Below, piece by piece: positions 9,404 to 17,409 of a stretch of 64,000 bases of DNA (its first letter is position 1; each line of letters begins with the position of its first letter). Location: NCBI RefSeq assembly GCF_044466355.1, contig NZ_JBITMQ010000013.1:248001-312000 (forward strand). The letters run 5' to 3'. The stretch comes from Actinophytocola sp044466355. GTDB taxonomy: Bacteria > Actinomycetota > Actinomycetes > Mycobacteriales > Pseudonocardiaceae. The translations under genes and the position numbers were made by a program. Under the pieces are notes generated by a model, which saw nothing but the letters and a program-made list of their open reading frames with translations, was not told where the DNA came from and made no database searches.

Positions 9404-10063
9404 GTGAGTCACGACGAGCCGAGACCCGTGCGCCGGTTCCTCCGGCGCCTCCTCATCGGCGTGCTCCTGGTCGGCTTCCTCGTGGTCGGCGGCACGAGTT
9501 TCCGGGTCTGGCAGGTCGCCCGCGGGGACGACCGGGCGAGCGCCGACGTCGTGCTCGTCCTCGGCGCCGCCCAGTACGGGGGCACCCCCTCGAAGGTCCT
9601 CGAGGCCAGGCTGCGGCACGCCAAGAACCTCTACGACGAGGGCGTCGCGCCCTACATCGTCACCACCGGCGGCAACCAGCCCGGCGACACCTACACGGAG
9701 GCCACCGCGGGTGTCCGCTGGCTCACCGAGCACGGCGTGCCGGAGGACCACGTCATCCCCATCGGCAAGGGCAACGACACCCTGGGCAGCATCGAGGCGG
9801 CGGCCGAGGAGATCCACGGGCGGGGCTGGCGGTCCGTCGTGATCGTGAGCGACCCCTGGCACTCGCTGCGGGCCAGGACCATGGCGTCCGACGCGGGGCT
9901 CGAGGCGCGGACCTCGCCGACGCACAGCGGCCCGATCGTCCAGACCAGGCAGACGCAGATCCGCTACATCCTGTACGAGACCGCCGCGCTGCTGTACTAC
10001 CGCGCGACCAAGGCGTCGGCGGACAACATCGGTGTGCCCGGCAATGTCGGGGCCGACAAGTAG
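9404..10063 (+). CDS. YdcF/SanA-like membrane-anchored DUF218 protein
   Basis: The product of about 219 residues has a basic N terminus and one membrane segment (about residues 13-30), then a DUF218 domain starting A-D-V-V-L-V-L-G-A-A. Signature segments include T-T-G-G-N-Q and the V-S-D-P-W-H-S-L-R-A region. The family is linked to envelope functions in bacteria, but its chemistry is not settled. GTG 9404 is preferred over ATG 9395 because GGAAGG abuts the ATG with no spacing but lies about 9 bases from the GTG. The dgt gene starts 9 bases downstream. Confidence 0.75.
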   Translation: MSHDEPRPVRRFLRRLLIGVLLVGFLVVGGTSFRVWQVARGDDRASADVVLVLGAAQYGGTPSKVLEARLRHAKNLYDEGVAPYIVTTGGNQPGDTYTEATAGVRWLTEHGVPEDHVIPIGKGNDTLGSIEAAAEEIHGRGWRSVVIVSDPWHSLRARTMASDAGLEARTSPTHSGPIVQTRQTQIRYILYETAALLYYRATKASADNIGVPGNVGADK

Positions 10064-10072
10064 CCTCCCCGC

Positions 10073-11344
10073 ATGACCACGGGGTATGCCGAGCACGATG
10101 TCGCGCGCAGGTACGCGGAGCAGGAGAAGTCCGCGCCGCTGCCCGGCTCGCTGCCGTCGCTGCGCAGCTCCTTCTCCCGGGACCGCGCCCGCGTGCTCCA
10201 CTCCGCGGCGCTGCGGCGTCTGGCGGGCAAGACGCAGGTCGTCGGCCCTGGTGAGGGCTCCGAGGTGAGCGGTGTGCCGCGCACCCGGCTCACCCACTCG
10301 CTCGAGGTCGCGCAGATCGGCCGCGGCATCGCGGAGGATCTGGGCTGCGACCCGGACCTCGTCGAGATGGCGGGGCTCGCGCACGACATCGGCCACCCAC
10401 CGTTCGGCCACAACGGCGAGCGTGCGCTCGACGGGGTCGCCGAGGCCTGCGGCGGGTTCGAGGGCAACGCGCAGACGCTGCGGATCCTCACCCGTCTCGA
10501 GCCCAAGATCGCCGATCACGGGCTCAACCTGACCCGCGCGTCCCTCGACGCCGCCACGAAGTACCCGTGGCCACGCACCGAGGGGACCGTCAAGTTCGGT
10601 GTCTACGCAGACGACCTGCCGGTCTTCGACTGGCTGCGCGACGGTGCGCCCGCGGGCCGGTGCTGCCTGGAGGCCCAGGTCATGGACTGGGCGGACGACG
10701 TCGCCTACTCGGTGCACGACGTCGAGGACGGGGTGCGGGCCGGCCGCATCTCCGTCCCGGAGCTCAGCGACCGGGGCGAGCGGGCGGTGGTGGCGGAGCT
10801 GGCCGCCAAGTACTTCAGCGCGGAGCCGGTGTCCGCGCTGGAGGACGCGGCACGGGAGCTGCTGCGGGTGCCGGTCGTCGCCGACCTGACCGCCGCCGAG
10901 TACGACGGTTCGCTCGGCGCGCAGGTCGCGTTGAAGCGGCTGACCAGCGAACTCGTCGGCCGGTTCGTGTCCGCCGCGGTGACCGCCACCCGCGCGGCAC
11001 ACGGGGAGGGCGGGCTGACCAGGTACGCCGCCGACCTCGTCGTGCCACCGAGGGTCGCGGCGGAGGTGGCGCTGCTGAAGGCGGTGGCGCTGCGGTACGT
11101 GATGAGCGACCGGCAGCGGCTCGCGCTGCAGAGCCGTCAGCGGGAGCTGGTCGCCGAGCTGGTGGCGGAGCTGACCCGCCGCGGGGCGGACGCGCTGGAA
11201 GCCGCGTTCGCGCCGGCCTGGGCGCAGGCCGCCGGAGACGCGGAACGGCTGCGCGTCGTGATCGACCAGGTGGCCTCGCTGACCGACGCGCAGGCGGTCA
11301 GCTGGCACCGCGCACTCGTCGGGAGGCGGACAGTGTCGGAGTGA
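10073..11344 (+). CDS. dgt: Deoxyguanosinetriphosphate triphosphohydrolase-like HD protein
   Basis: It hydrolyses dGTP or other dNTPs to the deoxynucleoside and triphosphate, which affects dNTP pools. The 423-residue protein has the N-terminal R-S-S-F-S-R-D-R-A-R-V-L-H-S-A-A-L-R-R-L signature and the metal-binding HD motif (R-L-T-H-S-L-E-V ... A-H-D-I-G-H-P-P-F-G-H), with a later D-W-A-D-D-V-A-Y-S histidine/aspartate helix. Synteny with dnaG matches mycobacteria, although three other genes have entered between them here. Confidence 0.9.
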   Translation: MTTGYAEHDVARRYAEQEKSAPLPGSLPSLRSSFSRDRARVLHSAALRRLAGKTQVVGPGEGSEVSGVPRTRLTHSLEVAQIGRGIAEDLGCDPDLVEMAGLAHDIGHPPFGHNGERALDGVAEACGGFEGNAQTLRILTRLEPKIADHGLNLTRASLDAATKYPWPRTEGTVKFGVYADDLPVFDWLRDGAPAGRCCLEAQVMDWADDVAYSVHDVEDGVRAGRISVPELSDRGERAVVAELAAKYFSAEPVSALEDAARELLRVPVVADLTAAEYDGSLGAQVALKRLTSELVGRFVSAAVTATRAAHGEGGLTRYAADLVVPPRVAAEVALLKAVALRYVMSDRQRLALQSRQRELVAELVAELTRRGADALEAAFAPAWAQAAGDAERLRVVIDQVASLTDAQAVSWHRALVGRRTVSE

Positions 11345-11362
11345 CGTGGCACACTCGGGAAC

Positions 11363-11416
11363 ATGGCAGACACGACGCGTCCGCAGCCGACCCGCGACGG
11401 TGAGGGGTGCCGGTGA
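11363..11416 (+). CDS. Putative 17-residue leader peptide before the serpin
   Basis: An ATG-initiated frame of 17 codons (M-A-D-T-T-R-P-Q-P-T-R-D-G-E-G-C-R) ends in a TGA that overlaps the probable serpin start GTG (GTGA). A weak CGGGA lies upstream of its ATG. It could couple or modulate serpin translation. Evidence is positional only. Confidence 0.35.
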   Translation: MADTTRPQPTRDGEGCR

Positions 11417-12519
11417 CGCACCTCGCGTTCACACTGAGCCTGCACCGCGCCACCGCGCCGGACCTGGGCGCCAACGCCTGCTGGTCACCGTTCTCGGTGG
11501 CGAGCGCGCTGGGGCTGGTCGCGCAGGGGGCCCGCGGGCTGACCCGTGACGAGCTGGCCGTGCTGTTGCTGGGGGAGAAGTCCGGCGACCTGACCGAGCT
11601 GGGGGCGTTGCTGACCCGTGCCGGTGTGCTGCAACAGGCACGGGACAACGAGGACGAGCCGGTCATCGCCGTCGCCAACACGTTGTGGGCGGACGAGTCG
11701 ATCGACGTGCACGCCTCCTACGTGGACGAGCTGGGGCGCTGGTCGAGCGGCATGGTGCGGGAGGCGCCGTTCCGGACGAACCCGCTCGGCGCCCGCGACA
11801 TGATCAACGTCGACGTCGCGAAGACGACCCGTGACCTCATCCCCGAGTTGCTGCCGCCGGACGCGATCCGGGACGACACCGTGTCCGCGCTGGTCAACGC
11901 GCTGTACCTGAAGTGCGCGTGGAAGCACCGGTTCGGCGAGGGCGCCACGGCGCCGAGGCCGTTCCACACGCCAGGCGGCGCCAGGGACGTGCCGACCATG
12001 GAGCTGACCGAGCGGGTCGGCTACGCCAGGACGGACGGGTGGCAGGTCGTGAGCCTGCCCGCGGTCGGCGGTGTCGACGCGGTCGTGCTGCTGCCGGACG
12101 GCGACCTGACGGCCGCCGAGCCAGGGCTGGACGCGGACCTGCTGGGCCGCCTGCTCGCCGCGCCCCGGCCCGAACAGGTGCACCTGCTGCTGCCGAAGAT
12201 CCACGTGAAGAAGCAGGCCGAGCTGACGCCACCGCTCAACCAGGTCGGGGTGCGGACGGTCTTCACCAGGGACGCGGATCTCGGCGGGATCACCGCGAGC
12301 GAGCTGGCCGTGCAGGCCGTGCTGCACGAGGCGGTGCTGAAGCTCGACGAGCAGGGCCTCGAGGGCGCGGCCGCCACCGCGGTGATGATGCGGCTCATGT
12401 CGCTGCCGGTGGGCGAGCCGGTCGAGGTGCGCGTGGACCGGCCGTTCCTGCTCGTGGTCAGGCACCGGGAGACCGGTGTCGTGTACTTCCTCGCCAGGGT
12501 GGTCGATCCGGCGGAGTGA
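11413..12519 (+). CDS. Serpin-family protein (putative serine protease inhibitor)
   Basis: The 368-residue product follows the serpin fold. An N-terminal S-P-F-S-V-A-S-A-L motif is followed by N-A-L-Y-L-K-C-A-W-K-H-R-F (compare NALYFKGxW), a hinge-like reactive-centre stretch (G-L-E-G-A-A-A-T-A-V) at about residues 313-322, and the C-terminal D-R-P-F-L-L-V-V-R-H signature with Y-F-L-A-R-V. The small residues in the hinge fit an inhibitory serpin. No signal peptide is visible, so it would act inside the cell unless exported otherwise. GTG 11413 is preferred because AGGGG lies 5 bases upstream; GTG 11407 is the alternative. Confidence 0.85.
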   Translation: MTHLAFTLSLHRATAPDLGANACWSPFSVASALGLVAQGARGLTRDELAVLLLGEKSGDLTELGALLTRAGVLQQARDNEDEPVIAVANTLWADESIDVHASYVDELGRWSSGMVREAPFRTNPLGARDMINVDVAKTTRDLIPELLPPDAIRDDTVSALVNALYLKCAWKHRFGEGATAPRPFHTPGGARDVPTMELTERVGYARTDGWQVVSLPAVGGVDAVVLLPDGDLTAAEPGLDADLLGRLLAAPRPEQVHLLLPKIHVKKQAELTPPLNQVGVRTVFTRDADLGGITASELAVQAVLHEAVLKLDEQGLEGAAATAVMMRLMSLPVGEPVEVRVDRPFLLVVRHRETGVVYFLARVVDPAE

Positions 12520-12522
12520 CCC

Positions 12523-12549
12523 TGTCACACCTCGGCGCCCCTGCTCGTC
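12523..12549 (+). promoter_or_regulatory. ECF41-type sigma promoter
   Basis: TGTCACA (12523-12529), a 16-base spacer and CGTC (12546-12549) reproduce the published ECF41 consensus of TGTCACA-N16-CGTC. The site ends 25 bases upstream of the AhpD-like gene, whose convergent neighbour encodes an ECF41-type sigma factor. It is therefore very probably the target promoter of that sigma factor. Confidence 0.8.
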
Positions 12550-12574
12550 CAGACGATGACACGAGGAGGAGATC

Positions 12575-13168
12575 ATGCCGAGAATCCCAGGGGTGGCGAC
12601 GAAGGACGCGAGCCCGCTGATCCGGATGGGTTACTGGTTCGCGCGGCGGCGGTACACGGTCGTGCCGGAGCCGTTCTCCGTGCTGGCCCGGCACCGGAAG
12701 CTGTTCATGACCGCGGCGCGGCACGAGATGTCCGCGGAGAAGGCCAGCCGGACGCTGCCCGCCAACGTCCGCGAGCTGGCGGTGTACCGGGTCGCGCAGC
12801 AGCTCGGCTGCTCGTGGTGCGTCGACTTCGGCACCATGCTGCAGAAGCACGAGGGCCTGGACATCGAGCGGCTCAAGCGGATCGACGACTACCAGACGTC
12901 GGACACCTACTCGCGGCAGGAACGCCTGGCCGTCGCGTACGCCGACGCGATGACGACGACCCCGGTCAGCGTCACCGACGAGCAGGTGGCGGAGCTGCGC
13001 GAGGAGTTCGGCGACGAGGGCGTGGTCGAGCTGACCTACCAGATCGGCCTGGAGAACCAGCGGGCGCGGATGTACAGCTCGCTCGGCATCCGGGACCAGG
13101 GGTTCAGCTCCGGCGACGCGTGCCGCCTCCCGACGGCCGACGTCACCCAAGCGGAGCGACGGAGTTGA
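12575..13168 (+). CDS. Carboxymuconolactone decarboxylase / AhpD-like protein
   Basis: This 197-residue protein belongs to the CMD/AhpD superfamily. It carries the peroxidase-type C-S-W-C redox motif followed by V-D-F-G at about residues 81-88. Substrates are unknown; AhpD-like redox or peroxide detoxification is plausible. GAGGAGGAG lies directly ahead of the ATG, and an ECF41 promoter precedes it. It converges on the sigma-factor gene with 22 bases between stops, the usual pairing of ECF41 sigma factors with COE-class genes. Confidence 0.85.
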   Translation: MPRIPGVATKDASPLIRMGYWFARRRYTVVPEPFSVLARHRKLFMTAARHEMSAEKASRTLPANVRELAVYRVAQQLGCSWCVDFGTMLQKHEGLDIERLKRIDDYQTSDTYSRQERLAVAYADAMTTTPVSVTDEQVAELREEFGDEGVVELTYQIGLENQRARMYSSLGIRDQGFSSGDACRLPTADVTQAERRS

Positions 13169-13190
13169 GCGGAGGACCGCGGCGAGCGGT

Positions 13191-14120
13191 TCACTCCAGC
13201 GACAGGTGCGTGAGCTTGTCCGGGTTCACGATGTCGTAGATCCGGCTGACCCGCCCGCCCTGGACGTCGAAGCTCATGACCCTGCGGTCGAGTGCCCACA
13301 GTCCGTCCTCGGCGGGCCGGGCCGGGATCGCCATCCCGATGTCGCCGTTGACCAGCACCAGCTCGCCCTGGATGAGGCGGTGTGCGCCGTACATCTCGAC
13401 GAGACCCGCCAGGAACCGGCTGATCTTGTCGGCGCCGACCATGCGGCGGCGGGACGTGCGGGCCTTGCCGTTGCTGTCGCCGATGAGCACGGCCTCGGGG
13501 TGCAGCAGCTCGACGACCCCGTTGAGGTTGCCGGACAGGATGGCGCCCAGCAGCTTCTCGACGAGTTCGCGTTGGGCGCCCAGGTCGGTGTGGTCCGGCT
13601 TCTCCGCCTCGGCCGCCGCGCGCCTGCCCCGCGACGCGTGCTGGCGGGCGGTCGACTCCGTGACGCCGAGGATCTCCGCGATCTCCGAGAACGGCACGGA
13701 GAACGCGTCGTGCAGCACGAACGCGACGCGCTGCTCCGGGGTCAGGTTGTCCAGCACCACGAGCGCGGCCATCCGCACCTGTTCGTCGCGCACGACCGTC
13801 TCGAGTGGATCGTCGCCGGGCTGCGCGCCGTAGGGGGTGACGACCGGTTCCGGCAGCCACGGGCCGACGTACTTCTCGCGTTGCACGGCGGCCGAGCGCA
13901 GCCGGTCGAGGCAGATGCGCCCGACGACGGTGGTGAGCCAGCCGCGCAGGTCCCGGATCTCGGCGCGGCGCGCGTCGTCGAGCCCGGACAGCCGCAGCCA
14001 CGCCTCCTGGACCGCGTCCTCCGCGTCGGAGATCGTGCTGGTCAGCCGGTAGGCGACGCCGATCAGGTGCGCGCGGTGTGCCGAGAACTCCTTGGCCAGA
14101 ACCTCGTCGCTGACGGTCAC
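13191..14120 (-). CDS. sigJ: ECF41-group RNA polymerase sigma factor with SnoaL-like C-terminal domain
   Basis: This sigma factor should direct transcription of the neighbouring CMD gene. The 309-residue product has sigma2 (A-Y-R-L-T-S-T-I-S-D-A-E-D-A-V-Q-E-A-W-L-R), a linker with the ECF41 signature W-L-P-E-P, sigma4 (L-T-P-E-Q-R-V-A-F-V-L and S-E-I-A-E-I-L-G-V-T-E), then a C-terminal NTF2/SnoaL-like domain ending in N-P-D-K-L. In ECF41 proteins this fused domain replaces an anti-sigma factor and both tunes and inhibits activity. GTG 14120 gives the typical N terminus; the frame stays open upstream but runs into the dnaG promoter region. SigJ is the mycobacterial relative, so the symbol is tentative. 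Confidence 0.85.
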   Translation of the reverse strand: MTVSDEVLAKEFSAHRAHLIGVAYRLTSTISDAEDAVQEAWLRLSGLDDARRAEIRDLRGWLTTVVGRICLDRLRSAAVQREKYVGPWLPEPVVTPYGAQPGDDPLETVVRDEQVRMAALVVLDNLTPEQRVAFVLHDAFSVPFSEIAEILGVTESTARQHASRGRRAAAEAEKPDHTDLGAQRELVEKLLGAILSGNLNGVVELLHPEAVLIGDSNGKARTSRRRMVGADKISRFLAGLVEMYGAHRLIQGELVLVNGDIGMAIPARPAEDGLWALDRRVMSFDVQGGRVSRIYDIVNPDKLTHLSLE

Positions 14121-14164
14121 ACCCGCAATCCTACTGTCGGTCCGGACGCCTAGACTCGGACAAC

Positions 14165-16066
14165 GTGGCAGGACGGATCCGGGAAAGCGACATCGCCGCG
14201 GTCCGAGACCGCAACCGAATCGACGACATCGTCGGCGAGTACGTGTCGCTGCGCCGAGCCGGTGGCGGCGCGTTGAAGGGCCTGTGCCCGTTCCACGACG
14301 AGAAGACACCGTCGTTCAACGTGCGGCCCACCCACGGCACCTTCCACTGCTTCGGCTGCGGCGAGGGCGGCGACGTCATCGCCTTCCTCATGAAGATCGA
14401 CCACCTGAGCTTCGTCGAGGCGGTCGAGCGGCTCGCGGAACGCAGTGGCATTCAGCTGACCTACGAAGGCGGCGCACCCAGCCGCCAGCGCGACCGGGGC
14501 ACCCGCACGCGGCTCATCGACGCCCACCGCGCGGCCGCCGAGTTCTACGCCGAGCAGCTCACCACCCCCGACGCGGTCAAGGCCCGGGAGTTCCTCGCCG
14601 AGCGCGGGTTCGACCAGGCCGCGGCCGTGCAGTTCGGCTGCGGGTACGCGCCCGCGGGCTGGGACAAGCTCACCAAGCACCTCCTCGGCCGCGGCTTCGA
14701 CATGCAGGAGCTGATCAAGGGCGGGCTGTCCCGCGAGGGCAGGCAGGGGCCGATCGACCGGTTCCACCGCCGTCTGCTGTGGCCGATCAAGGACCTCGGC
14801 GGCGACGTCGTCGGGTTCGGCGCGCGCAGGCTCTACGACGACGACCAGATCCAGGCCAAGTACCTGAACACGTCCGAGAGCCCGATCTACAAGAAGTCGC
14901 AGGTGCTGTTCGGGCTCGACCTCGCCAAGCGGGAGATCGCGCGGCGCCACCAGGTCGTGGTCGTCGAGGGCTACACCGACGTGATGGCGATGCACCTCGC
15001 GGGCGTGCTCACCGCCGTCGCGTCCTGTGGCACCGCGTTCGGCGCCGAGCACATCACGGTGCTGCGCAGACTGCTGATGGACGACGACGCGTTCCGCGGC
15101 GAGGTGATCTACACCTTCGACGGCGACGAGGCGGGCCAGAAGGCGGCGCTCAAGGCGTTCGACGAGGACCAGAAGTTCGCCGCGCAGACGTTCATCGCGA
15201 TCGCACCGGACGGGCAGGACCCGTGTGAGCTGCGGCAGGCCAAGGGCGACGTCGCGGTGCGTGACCTGGTCGCCCGGCGCCGACCGCTGTTCGAGTTCGC
15301 CATCAAGACCGAACTGGGGTCGCACAACCTCGACAACGCCGAGGGCCGCGTCGAGGCGCTGCGGCGGACCGTCCCGATGGTGGCGCGGATCAAGGAGATG
15401 GCGCTGCGGGACGAGTACGCGCGCCAGCTCGCGGGCTGGGTCGGCTGGGAGGACGTGGCGACCGTCGTGCGCCGGGTCCGGGAGACCGCGGGCGGCGGGC
15501 AGGCGCCCGCGCGGCGGGCCACCAGACCGGTCGACCCGGGGCAGGGCGCGCTCGCGGTCGACGTCGACGGGCCGCCGCGGCCGAACCCGCGCGACCCGCA
15601 GCTGCACGTCCAGCGCGAGGTGATCAAGCTGGCGCTGCAGGAACCGGCGTTCGCGGGGCCCATGTACGACGCGCTGCCGCAGGAGGTGTTCACGCATCCC
15701 GCCTACGCCGAGCTGCACCGGTCGGTGCTGAAGGCGGGCGGCACGGCGAGCGGCCTCGCCGGCGCGGAGCTGATCGACGCGGTGGTGAAGTGCTGCGAGT
15801 CGGGCATCGGCCGCAACCTGGTCACCGAGCTGGCCGTGGAACCCATTCCCACCAGGCAGAACATGATCGAGCGGTACGCCGCGGGCATGCTCGCCGCGCT
15901 CCAGCGGCAGCTGCTCGCCGGGCAGATCGCGGACATCAAGTCGCGGCTGCAGCGGCTGTCGCCGATCGAGGAACCGGACGAGGCGCGTGCGCTGTGGGGT
16001 GACCTCGTCGCACTGGAGCAGTACTACAAGGCGCTGGGGGAGCAGGCAGCCGGAGGCATGGCGTGA
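14165..16066 (+). CDS. dnaG: DNA primase
   Basis: DnaG makes RNA primers for lagging-strand replication. The 633-residue protein has the N-terminal CHC2 zinc ribbon (C-P-F-H ... C-F-G-C-G-E-G-G-D, about residues 41-68), an RNA polymerase core with the TOPRIM motif V-V-V-E-G-Y-T-D-V-M at about residue 262 and the D-G-D-E-A-G acidic motif at about 319, and a C-terminal DnaB-binding region. The start is GTG. The following gene overlaps it by four bases. Confidence 0.95.
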   Translation: MAGRIRESDIAAVRDRNRIDDIVGEYVSLRRAGGGALKGLCPFHDEKTPSFNVRPTHGTFHCFGCGEGGDVIAFLMKIDHLSFVEAVERLAERSGIQLTYEGGAPSRQRDRGTRTRLIDAHRAAAEFYAEQLTTPDAVKAREFLAERGFDQAAAVQFGCGYAPAGWDKLTKHLLGRGFDMQELIKGGLSREGRQGPIDRFHRRLLWPIKDLGGDVVGFGARRLYDDDQIQAKYLNTSESPIYKKSQVLFGLDLAKREIARRHQVVVVEGYTDVMAMHLAGVLTAVASCGTAFGAEHITVLRRLLMDDDAFRGEVIYTFDGDEAGQKAALKAFDEDQKFAAQTFIAIAPDGQDPCELRQAKGDVAVRDLVARRRPLFEFAIKTELGSHNLDNAEGRVEALRRTVPMVARIKEMALRDEYARQLAGWVGWEDVATVVRRVRETAGGGQAPARRATRPVDPGQGALAVDVDGPPRPNPRDPQLHVQREVIKLALQEPAFAGPMYDALPQEVFTHPAYAELHRSVLKAGGTASGLAGAELIDAVVKCCESGIGRNLVTELAVEPIPTRQNMIERYAAGMLAALQRQLLAGQIADIKSRLQRLSPIEEPDEARALWGDLVALEQYYKALGEQAAGGMA

Positions 16067-16596
16067 GCGTGTTGCGCAAACTGCTCGACAAGGTGATCGG
16101 CGACGGGACGCCCGCCGGGTTCACCGGCACCCTCGAGAAGGACGAGAGCGTCGCCGAGACGGCCGAGGTCCGCGGCGGCGGCCACCTCCTGGCGACGTCG
16201 CTGGGCCTGTGGGTGCCGGCCGAGGACGGGTACCGGCGCATCGGCTGGCACCTGCTCAGCAAGGTGACGTGGGGCGACGGCGTGCTGGTGGTCATCGAGG
16301 CCGACGAGACGGGGGAGGCGGGCGACGCGGTCCTGCTGACCGACCGGGCGCCGCGCCGGTACCCACTGGTCGATCCGGGCAAGCTGCCGCACGCCGTGCA
16401 CCGCCGCGTGACCGAGTCGATCAGGTCGCGCCACCATCGGGACCTGCCGGGCGGGGGCGCGTGGTTCGTGCAGCGGAAGGTGCCGGGCCGCGACGGCATC
16501 GTGCTGCAGGTCAGGGCCGACCCGGGCACCGACGGGGACGCCGTGCGGACGGTCGCGGCGGAGGTGGCCGTCAAGATCCGGGAAGCGCTACAGTAA
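16063..16596 (+). CDS. Conserved actinobacterial hypothetical protein downstream of dnaG
   Basis: The 177-residue soluble protein begins at a GTG overlapping the dnaG stop (GTGA). It has no recognised catalytic motif. The sequence alternates short beta-type segments (L-L-A-T-S-L-G-L-W-V-P, V-L-V-V-I-E-A-D) and ends with a helix (V-A-A-E-V-A-V-K-I-R-E-A-L). Coupling to dnaG suggests co-expression but not a function. Confidence 0.65.
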   Translation: MSVLRKLLDKVIGDGTPAGFTGTLEKDESVAETAEVRGGGHLLATSLGLWVPAEDGYRRIGWHLLSKVTWGDGVLVVIEADETGEAGDAVLLTDRAPRRYPLVDPGKLPHAVHRRVTESIRSRHHRDLPGGGAWFVQRKVPGRDGIVLQVRADPGTDGDAVRTVAAEVAVKIREALQ

Positions 16597-16598
16597 CA

Positions 16599-16610
16599 GT
16601 ACGTACGTAC
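16599..16610. promoter_or_regulatory. GTACGTACGTAC palindrome, possible operator
   Basis: A perfect 12-base palindrome made of three GTAC repeats lies 20 bases upstream of the methyltransferase start, in an AT-richer patch between two genes. It resembles operators of TetR-type repressors with a TACGTA core. No regulator gene is adjacent, so the assignment is tentative. Confidence 0.3.
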
Positions 16611-16629
16611 GGTTTGCTGGAGGCGTGCT

Positions 16630-17394
16630 GTGTGGGACCCCTCGAAGTACCTGGCGTTCGCCGACCACCGCTCGCGCCCGTTCTTCGACCTCGTCGGCCG
16701 GATCACCGCCGAGGCGCCGCGCCGGGTCGTGGACCTGGGCTGCGGGCCGGGCAACCTGACCGAGACGCTCGCGCTGCGGTGGCCGTCGGCGACGGTCGAG
16801 GCGTCGGACTCGTCACCGGAGATGGTCGCGGCGGCGCGGCAACGGGGGATCGACGCGACCGTGGCGGACGTGCGGGACTGGCAGCCGTCACCGGACACCG
16901 ACGTGGTCGTGTCGAACGCCGTGTTGCAGTGGGTGCCAGGACACGAGGAACTGCTGGCGAGCTGGGTGCCGCGGCTGCCGCCGGGGGCGTGGCTCGCGTT
17001 CCAGGTGCCGGGCAACTTCGGCGCCCCGTCCCACGTCCGGGTGCGTGCGCTGGCCGCGACGCCGCGGTGGCGGGACCGTCTCGAGTCGGTGGTGTTGCGT
17101 GAGGACGACGCGGTGCTCGACCCCGAGGGCTACGCGAGCCTGCTGTCCGACGCCGGATGTGCCGTCGACGCCTGGGAGACCACCTACGTGCAGCGGCTGA
17201 CCGGCGACGACCCCGTGCTGGAATGGGTGACGGGCACGGCACTGCGGCCGATCAGGACCGCTCTGTCCGATGAGGACTGGGCGGAGTTCCGGTCGGAGCT
17301 GGCGCCCGTGCTGCGCACCGAGTACCCGCGACGCGCGGACGGCACGACCTGGTTCCCGTTCCGGCGGGTGTTCGTCGTGGCGCGGGTTCCCTAG
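16630..17394 (+). CDS. tam: Trans-aconitate 2-methyltransferase
   Basis: This SAM-dependent enzyme would methylate trans-aconitate, a spontaneous inhibitory isomer of cis-aconitate. The 254-residue protein starts with the Tam-like W-D-P-S-K-Y-L segment. It has SAM motif I V-V-D-L-G-C-G-P-G-N-L-T at about residues 33-44, the acidic post-I region, V-S-N-A-V-L-Q-W-V at about 98-106, and a C-terminal Y-P-R-R-A-D-G-T-T-W-F-P-F-R-R-V-F. The start GTG has GGAGG about 10 bases upstream. Confidence 0.85.
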   Translation: MWDPSKYLAFADHRSRPFFDLVGRITAEAPRRVVDLGCGPGNLTETLALRWPSATVEASDSSPEMVAAARQRGIDATVADVRDWQPSPDTDVVVSNAVLQWVPGHEELLASWVPRLPPGAWLAFQVPGNFGAPSHVRVRALAATPRWRDRLESVVLREDDAVLDPEGYASLLSDAGCAVDAWETTYVQRLTGDDPVLEWVTGTALRPIRTALSDEDWAEFRSELAPVLRTEYPRRADGTTWFPFRRVFVVARVP

Positions 17395-17409
17395 GGAAAG
17401 ACACAACGG

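Noticed and set aside
9374..11308. A 644-codon minus-strand frame across ydcF and dgt
   Set aside because: Its composition is that of an antisense shadow, and both genes on the other strand have recognisable families.
17387..17398. Palindrome TTCCCTAGGGAA at the tam stop codon
   Set aside because: It is short, includes the stop codon, and has no loop or T-run. It may be chance, so it was not called a terminator.
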